NCBI RefSeq assembly: GCF_035594125.1
Contig: NC_087192.1
Location: 12,804,501 to 12,868,500 of the forward strand
Direction: 5' to 3'
Origin: Scylla paramamosain
Lineage: Eukaryota; Arthropoda; Malacostraca; Decapoda; Portunidae
Length of the DNA stretch: 64,000 bases
Below are positions 56,902-64,000 of the stretch, in pieces. The notes under the pieces were generated by a model. The model was not told the DNA's origin. It saw only the letters and a program-made list of their open reading frames with translations, and did not search any database. A program made the position numbers and the translations under genes. Every line of letters starts with the position of its first letter. The stretch's first letter is position 1.

Positions 56902-59900
56902 GGCAAGTTCTTGGTAAAAATTGGGTTTATTCCAATGAAAAGTGATTGCCCTGCTTTTTAGTGCTTTATTGCCTGTCACGCTCAAAAACACTCAAAAGAC
57001 ATTTTTCTGGAAATATTATGTTTTCCCACTTAAATCTGGTTGTGCATGAAATTTGGGTTTTTGGTAACTAAAAATATGAAAACACTCAAAATACACGAAT
57101 TTGGTAAGGTTGTTCTGTTTCTCAATTAAGTGTGTTATTCATGAGTTTCAGCATTTTGGTATCTAGGAAACTTCTCCATATACACGAGTTTTTGCGTGTT
57201 TTGCCTTGTTGTTCTTTTGAACTATTATACACTCATTATACACTTTTCTCGCAATGTCCCTTTGCATCCCAATGCAGAGTGCTTTGTATCAATTTTAGCG
57301 TTTTTTTTTGTAGGTAACAAGCTCAAAAACACTCAAAATATACCTTTTTGGTAATGTTTTTTCTATTTCTTGATATTGGTTGGTTTCCACCCATTATAGC
57401 GTTTTTCTACGTAAAACACTGGGAAGACACGTTTTCAATGATTTTGTTTTGGATTCCCATATAAAGTGAGTTCCTTATTATTTATCATTTTGGTGCCTAA
57501 CATGCTGAAAAACACTCAAAAGACAGATTTCTGGTAAGGTCGTTTAATTTCCTTATATAAAAGGCCTTGCATGCAGTTTAGGGTTTGGTACATAACAGTC
57601 CGAAAAAAAAGCTAAAATCAACTTTTTTGATAATATTCTTTTATCATATAATTGTCTTGAATTTTCCCAGATTTTTGGCATTTCGGTACCTATGAAGATG
57701 AATAAAAAAAATTAAAAAAATTTATTTTTATATTTATTTATTTATTTTTTTCTAAATAAAGAGTGGGTTTTAGGTTTTTGGTACTTAACAAATTAAAAAA
57801 ACACTCATAATATACGTTTCTCATAATGTCCTTTTGTTTCCCAAACATAAGGTTCTTTTCATGTATTTAAGCGTTTTTATAGATAACATGATCAAAAACA
57901 CTGAAAATACATGTTTTTGGTAATTTCATTCTGTTTCTCCATAAAGTTTGTTTTGCGGTTTAGTATATAAGGAGCTCAAAAACACTTAAAGGCAAGTTCT
58001 TGATAAAAATTGGTTTTATTCAAAGTAATGTGATTGCCCTGCTTTTTAGTGCTTTATTGGCTATCATGCTCAAAAACACTCATAAGACATTTTTCTGGTA
58101 ATGTCATTTTTTTTTTCACATAAAGCTGGTTTCGCATGCAATTTGGGGTTTTGGTAACTAAAAATGTAAAAAGCTCTCAAAATACAGGCATTTATTAAGG
58201 TTGTTCTGTTTCTCAATTAGGAATGTTATTCATGAGTTTAAGCATTTTGGTATCTAGGAAACCTCCATATCCACATGTTTTTGCGTTTTTTGCCTTTTTG
58301 TTCTTTTGAACTATAAAACACTCATTATACACTTTTCTTGCAATGTCCTTTTTATTTCCTAATATAGAGTGCTTTGCATCAATTTTCGCGTTTTTTGTAG
58401 GTAACAAGCTCAAAAACACTCAAAATATACATTTTTGGTAATGTTTTTCTATTTTTTTTATATTGGTTGGTTTGCATCCGTTTTAGCGTTTTTCTACGTA
58501 AATCACTGAGAAGACACGTTTTCAGTAGTTTTGTTTTGGATTCCCATATAAAGTGAGTTACTTATTTATTTATCGTTTTGGTGCCTAAAATTCTGAAAAA
58601 AAACACTCAAAAGACAGATTTCTTTTAAGGTCGTTTAATTTCCTCATATAGGAGGCTTTGCATGCACTTTAGGGTTTGGTAGATAACAGTTCGAAAAAAA
58701 AAGCTGAAATTAACTTTTTTGATAATATTATTTTATCACATAATTGCCCTGAATTTTCCCAGAATTTTGGCATGTCGGTACCTATGAATATGAATTATAA
58801 AAAAAAAAAAAATCCTATTTATTTAATTATTTTAATTTTTTTATTTTCTAAATAAAGAGTGTTATTTGTGGGTTTTAGCTTTTTGCTACTTAAGGAACTT
58901 AAAAAACACTCATAATACACGTTTCTCGTAATGTCCTTTTGGTTCCCAAACATAATGTTCTTTGCATGTACATTAGCGTTTTTATAGATAACATGATCAA
59001 AAACACTCAAAATACATGTTTATGGTAATGTTATTCTGTTTTTCCATAAAGTTTGTTTTGCATGCGTTTTAGCGGTTTGGTATATAAGGGGGTTAATAAA
59101 CACTTAAAGGCAAATTCTTCGTAAAAGTTGGTTTTATTCCCATGTAATGTGATCGTTCTCCTTTTTAGTGCACTGAAAAACACTCAAAAGACACTTTTCT
59201 GGTAATGTCATTTTTTTTCCCAAATGATGGTAGTTTCGCATGTAATTTGGCATTTTCGTAACTAAGAATGTGAAAAATACTCAAAATACACAATTTGGTA
59301 AGGTAGTTCTGTTTATCTAAAAAAAAGTGTTATTCATGCATTTATTCATTTTGGTATTTAAGAAATTTCTCTATATACACGAGTTTTTGCGTTTATTGCC
59401 TTGTGATTCTTTTAAAACTATAAAACACTCATTATACACGTTTCACCTAATGTCCTTTTTTTTCCTAATATAGAGTGCTTTACCTACATTTTTGCATTTT
59501 TTGTAGGTAACAAGCTCAAAAACATTCAAAATATATCTTTTTGGTAATGGTAATGGTTTGTATCCGCTTTAGCGTTTTTCTACGTAAAACACTGAAAAGA
59601 CACGTTTTCAGTAATTTTCTTTTCGATTCACATATTGACTGACTTCCATATTATTTATCGTTTTGGTGCCTAACATGCTGAAAAACACTGAAAAGACAGG
59701 TTTCTGGTAAAGTCCTTTAACTTCCTTATATAGGTGACTTTAGGGTTTGGTACATAACCTTTCGTTTCCCAAACATAAGGTTCTTTGCATGTATTTAAGC
59801 GTTTTTATAGATAACATGATCAAAAACACTCAAAATACATGGATTTGGTAATATTATTCGGTTTCTCCATCAAATGTATTTTGCATGCGTTTTAGCGTTT

Positions 59901-60029
59901 TGGTATGTAAGGAGCTCAAAAAAACACTTAATGGCAAGTTCTTGGTATAATTTGGTTTTATTCCCATGTAATGTGATTGCCCTTCCTTTTAGTGCTTTAT
60001 TGCGCAACACGTTCAAAAACACTCAAAAG

Positions 60030-60511
60030 ACATGCAAGGCCTCGCATATGAGGAAATTAAAGACCTTACCAGAAATCTGTCTTTTGGGTGTTTTTCAGCA
60101 TGTTAGGCATCAAAACGATAAATACTCGTAATAAGGAACTCACTATATGTGGGAATCCAAAATAAAATTACTGAAAACGTGTCTTCTCAGTGTTTTACGT
60201 AGAAAAACGCTAAAACTGATGCAAACCAACCAATATTAAGAAGCAGAAAAACATTACCAGAAATCTATATTTTGGGTGTTTTTGAGCTTGTTACCTACAA
60301 AAAACGCAAAAATTGATACAAAGCACTCTATATTGGGAAACAAAGGGACATTGCAAGAAAAGTGTATAATGAATGTTTTATAGTTCAAAAAAATCACAAT
60401 GCAAAAAACGCAAAAACTCGCGTATATGGAGAATTTTCCTAGATACCAAAATGCTGAAACTCATGAATAACATTATTAATTGAGAAACAGAACAACCTTA
60501 CTAAATGCGTG
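60030..60511 (-). repeat. Small inverted HOR segment i4
   Basis: Same content (units I to E reversed) and breakpoints as the segments at 18254, 24586 and 33547, here with ATGCAAGGCCTCGCATATGA at the left edge and CTAAATGCGTG at the right edge. It is more than 26 kb from the nearest other copy, yet has the same joins. Confidence 0.88.
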
Positions 60512-61196
60512 TCAAAAACACTAAAAGGCAAGTTCTTTTTTTTTATGTAACAAGCTCAAAAACACACAAAATATAAATTTCTGGTAATGTTATTCTATTT
60601 TTTCATATTGGTTAGTTTGCATCCGTTTTAGCATTTTTGTACGTAAATCTTTTAAAAGACACGTTTTCAGTAATTTTGTTTTGGATTTCCATATAGAGTG
60701 ACTTTCAAATTATCTATCGTTTTGGTGCCTAACTTGCGGAAAAACACTCAAAAAAGATAGGTTTCTTTTCTTGTAAAGTCGTTAAATTTTCTCAAATAGG
60801 TGGCTATGGATACACTTTATAGTTTGGTACATAACTCCGAAAAAAAGATAAAATTACCTTTTTCCACATAATTTTTCCACATAATTTCCCTGAATTTTGG
60901 CAGAATTTTGGCGTCTTGGTACCTATGAACATCAATAACAAAAAATAAAAATGCTAATATTATATTTATTTTTTTTTTTCTTTATAAAGAGTGTTATTTG
61001 TAGGTTTTAACGTTTTGGTGCTTAAAGAACTTCAAAACATTCATAATACACATTTCTCGTAATGTCCTTTCCTTTCCCAAATATAGGGACCTTTGTATGT
61101 ATTTAAGCGTTTTTATAGATAATATGATAAAAAACACTCAAAAACACTTGTTTTTGGTAATGTTATTCTGCTTCTGCATAAAGGAGTGTTTTGCAT

Positions 61197-61356
61197 GGTT
61201 CTAGGACAACTGAACCAGTGACAACTGAACCAGTGACAACTGAACCAGTGACAACTGAACAAGTGGACGACTGAACCAGTGGACAATTGAACCAGTGACA
61301 ACTGAACCTGTGGACGACTGAACCAGTGGACGACTGAACCAGTGGGCAATTGAACC
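61197..61356. mobile_element. Short insertion with minisatellite core, GGTTC/GAACC ends and target-site duplication
   Basis: About 160 bp of sequence unlike the satellite interrupts a B unit. It begins GGTTCTAGGACAAC and ends CAATTGAACC, giving 5-bp inverted ends. It is flanked by the direct repeat GTTTTGCAT (9-10 bp; 61188-61197 and 61357-61366, one base ambiguous). The paralogous site at 26106-26115 has a single GTTTTGCATG and no insertion, so the direct repeat looks like a target-site duplication. The core is a 15-16 bp tandem repeat. Open frames across it (VQLSLVQLS-like) are repeat artefacts. No transposase is encoded. The family is not recognised. Confidence 0.75.
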
Positions 61357-61358
61357 GT
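61203..61358. repeat. Minisatellite, 15-16 bp unit, about 10 copies
   Basis: Consensus unit GACAACTGAACCAGT, with a 16-bp version GGACGACTGAACCAGT. TGAAC starts lie at 61211, 61226, 61241, 61256, 61272, 61288, 61303, 61319, 61335 and 61351. The first intervals are 15 bp; most later ones are 16 bp. Confidence 0.95.
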
Positions 61359-62810
61359 TTTGCATGCGTTTTAGCGATTTGGTATGTAAGGAGCTGAAAA
61401 ACACTTCAAGGCAAGTTCTTGGCAAAAGTTGGTTTTATTCCAATGTAATACGATTGCCTTGCTTTTTAGTGATTTATTGCCTAACACGCTCAAAAAACAC
61501 TCAAAAGACACTTCGGGTAATGTCATTTTTTTCCCACATAAAGCTATTTTCGCGTGCTAATTGGGGTTTTGCTAAGAATGTGAAAAAAACACTCAAAATA
61601 CACACATTTGGTAATGTTGTTCTGTTTCCCAATTAAGATTGTTATTCATGAGTTTCAGCATTTTGGTAACTAAGAAACTTCTTTATATACACGAATTTTT
61701 GCGTTTTTTGCGTTCTGGTTCTTGTGAACCACAAGTTCTTTTGCCCGAAAATAATAAGACACTCATTATACACGTTTCTCGTTATGTCCTTTTCTCTCCC
61801 AATAAGGAGTGCTTTGCATCCATTTTCGTGTTTTTTGTAGGTAACAAGCTCAAAAACACTTGAAATATACCTTTTTGGTAATGTTATTCTATTTCTTCAT
61901 ATTGGTTGGTTTGCATCCGTTTTAGCGTTTTTCTACGTAAAACACCGAAAAGACACGTTTTCAGTAATTTTGTTTTCGATTCCCAAAGAATATTGCCAGA
62001 ATTTTGGCAACTTAGTACCTATGAAGATGAATAACAAAAAAAAAAATTATTTTATATTATTATTTTTTTTCTGTATAAAGAGTGTTATTTGTGGGTTTTA
62101 GCTTTTTTGGTACTTAAGGAACATAAAAACACTCATAATACACGTTTCTCTAAATGTCCTTTCGTTTCCCAAACCTAAGGTTCTTTGCATGTATTTAAGC
62201 GTTTTTATAAATAAAATGATCAAAAACTCTCAAAATACATGTTTTTGGTAATGTTACTCTGTTTCTCCATAAAGGGTATTTTCCATGCGTTTTAGCGTTT
62301 TGGTATGTAAGGAGTTAAAAAAAACACTTAAAGGCAAGTTCTTCGTAAAAGTTGGTTTTATTCCCATGTAATGTGATTGTTCTGCTTTTTAGTGCTTTGC
62401 TGCATATCACGCTCAAAAACACTCAAAAGACACTTTTCTTGTAATATCATTTTTTTTCTCACATAAAGCTAGTTTCGCATGTAATTTGGGATTTTCGTAA
62501 CTAAAAATGTGAAAAACACTCAAAAAACACACATTTGGTAAGGTAGTTTGTTTCTCAATTAAAAGTGTTACTCATGCATTTCAGCATTTTGGTATGTAAG
62601 AAACTTCTCTATATACACGAGTTTTTTGCGTTTTTTGCCTTGTGGTTTGTGTGAAACTATAAAACACTCATTATACACGTTTCTCGTAATGTTCTTTTGT
62701 TTCCCAATATAGAGTGCTTTCCATCCATTTTCGCATTTTTTGTAGGTAACAAAATATATCTTTTTGGTAATGTTATTCTATTTCTTCATATTGGTTGGTT
62801 TGCATCCGTT

Positions 62811-64000
62811 TTTCACATTCTTAGTTACAAAAATGCCAAATTACATGCGAAACTAGCTTCATTTGGGAAAAAAATGACATTACTGGAAAAGTGTCATTTG
62901 ATTGTTTTTGAGCGTGATATGCAACAAAGTACTAAAAAGCAGAACGATCACATTACATGAGAATAAAACCAATTTGTACGAAGAATTTGCCTTTAAGTGT
63001 TTTTTTACCCCTTATATACCAAACCGCTAAAACGCATGAAAAACACACTTTATGGAGAAACAGAATAACATTACAAAAAAACATGTATTTTGCGTGTTTT
63101 TGATGATGTTATCTATAAAAACGCTTAAGTACATGCAAAGAACATTATGTTTGGGAAACAAAAGGACATAACGAGAAACGTGTATTATGAATGTTTTTAT
63201 AAGTTCCTTAAGTACCAAAAACCTAAAACTCACAAATAACACTCTTTATTTAGAAAAAAATAAAATAAATAAATAAATAGGATTTTTTTTTTTGTTATTC
63301 ATCTTGATAGGTACCGAGATGCCAAAATTCTGGAAAAATTCAGGGCAATTATGTGTTAAAAGAATATTATAAAAAAAAGTTAATTTCAGCTTTTTTTTTC
63401 GGACTGTTATGTATCAAACCCTAAAGTGCAAGCAAAGCCTCCAATATGAGGAAATTAAACGACCTTACCAGAAATCTTTGTTTTGTGTGTTTTTTTTAGC
63501 ATGTTAGGCACCAAAACGATAAATAATAAGGATCTCACTCTATATGGGAATCTAAAACAAAGTTACTAAAAACGTGTCTTCTCAGTGTTTTTACAAAGAA
63601 AAACGTTAAAACGGATGCAAACTAACCAATATTAAGAAATAGAAAAACGTTACCAAAAATGTATATTTTGAGTGTTTTTGAGCTTTTTACCTACAAAAAC
63701 GCGAAAATTGATGCAAAGTACTCTATATTGGGAAACAAAAGGACATTGCAAGAAAAGTGTATAATGAGAGTTTTATAGTTCAAAAGAACCACAAAGCAAA
63801 CAACGCAAAAACTCGTGTATATGGAGAGATTTCTTAAATACCAAAATGCTGAAACTCATGAATAACACTCTTAATTGAGAAACAGAACAACCTTACTAAA
63901 TGCGCGTATTTTGAGTGCTTTTCACACTCTTAGTTACCAAAAACCCCAAATTACATGCGAAAATAATTTTGTGGGGAAAAAATGACTTTACCAGAAAAGT
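62811..64000 (-). repeat. HOR satellite, minus orientation, running off the window
   Basis: At 62811 a plus G unit (TTTGCATCCGTT) is cut and a minus D unit (TTCACATTCTTAGTTAC) begins. Units D, C, B, A, J (GGTACC near 63309), I, H, G, F, E and D follow in reverse. Variants such as ACCCCTTATATACCAAACCGC and CTCCAATATGAGG resemble the plus copies near 58.0-59.2 kb and 16.1-17.2 kb. No gene is seen. Confidence 0.9.

Larger units (their letters stand above)
58900..62810 (+). repeat. Block duplication 3: distant copy of about 23.2-27.6 kb
   Basis: The order of variants matches the 23.2-27.6 kb region: E with TTTATTGCCTTGTG, the inverted segment, the J variant ATGAACAT-AATAAC (25840, 60925), the H-to-J jump ending TATTGCCAGAAT-TTGGC (26740, 61990), and an A unit preceded by TAGCTTTTTTGGTAC. 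This copy lost a J unit near 59757 and about 0.4 kb near 60538. It gained the insertion at 61197. Confidence 0.78.

Noticed and set aside
61113..61425. Open frames with SVVHWFSRPLVQLS repeats
   Set aside because: Translation of the 15-16 bp minisatellite on the minus strand. The two overlapping frames give the same kind of repeat, as expected of a tandem repeat and not of a protein.

Overview
This is a eukaryotic, strongly A+T-rich window made almost entirely of one satellite DNA family. I find no intact protein-coding gene, no rRNA or tRNA gene and no CRISPR array. The only recognisable coding material is a dead, 5'-truncated CR1-like LINE (about 771-2822, minus strand). Its protein relics and its 3' tail of TTCTTATG-like repeats resemble elements common in invertebrates, decapod crustaceans in particular. 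That host guess is low confidence.

The satellite has a monomer of about 95 bp. A typical monomer runs AAAACACTCAAAA, then a TTTTGGTAATGTT-like box, CTGTTTCTCCATATA, TTTGCATGC, and GCGTTTTGGTAC-TAA. It occurs in two organisations. In the first (HOR), about 11 diverged monomers called A to J here form a higher-order repeat of about 1.1 kb, marked by the KpnI-like box CTCGGTACCTATGAAGATGAA. In the second (monomeric), the 95-bp units follow each other without a fixed order.

Layout: HOR + (1-605); monomeric + (605-5190) carrying the LINE; short HOR + (5190-5477); orientation flip; HOR - (5512-14050); monomeric - (14050-16005); HOR + (16006-38106) with three small inverted segments; monomeric + (38107-38630) then - (38631-41714); HOR - (41715-43650); monomeric + (43651-47360) then - (47361-48612); HOR + (48613-62810) with a fourth small inverted segment, a (TA)n tract and a minisatellite-bearing insertion; HOR - (62811-64000).

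Two large palindromes organise the window. The first has arms 3234-5477 and 13762-16005 around 8.3 kb. The second has arms of about 38107-41714 and 43835-47828 around 2.1 kb of HOR. The HOR copies are also amplified as multi-kilobase blocks: about 22.0-24.6 kb matches 31.0-33.5 kb, 27.3-30.35 matches 34.2-37.25, and 58.9-62.8 matches 23.2-27.6. The four small inversions share the same breakpoints and so appear to have been copied with these blocks.

The arrangement resembles a centromeric or pericentromeric satellite: ordered HOR blocks without old transposons, and disordered monomeric blocks holding an old LINE. Centromere function cannot be read from the sequence. All alignments here were made by eye, so boundaries are good to a few bases where junctions are sharp and to some tens of bases elsewhere.
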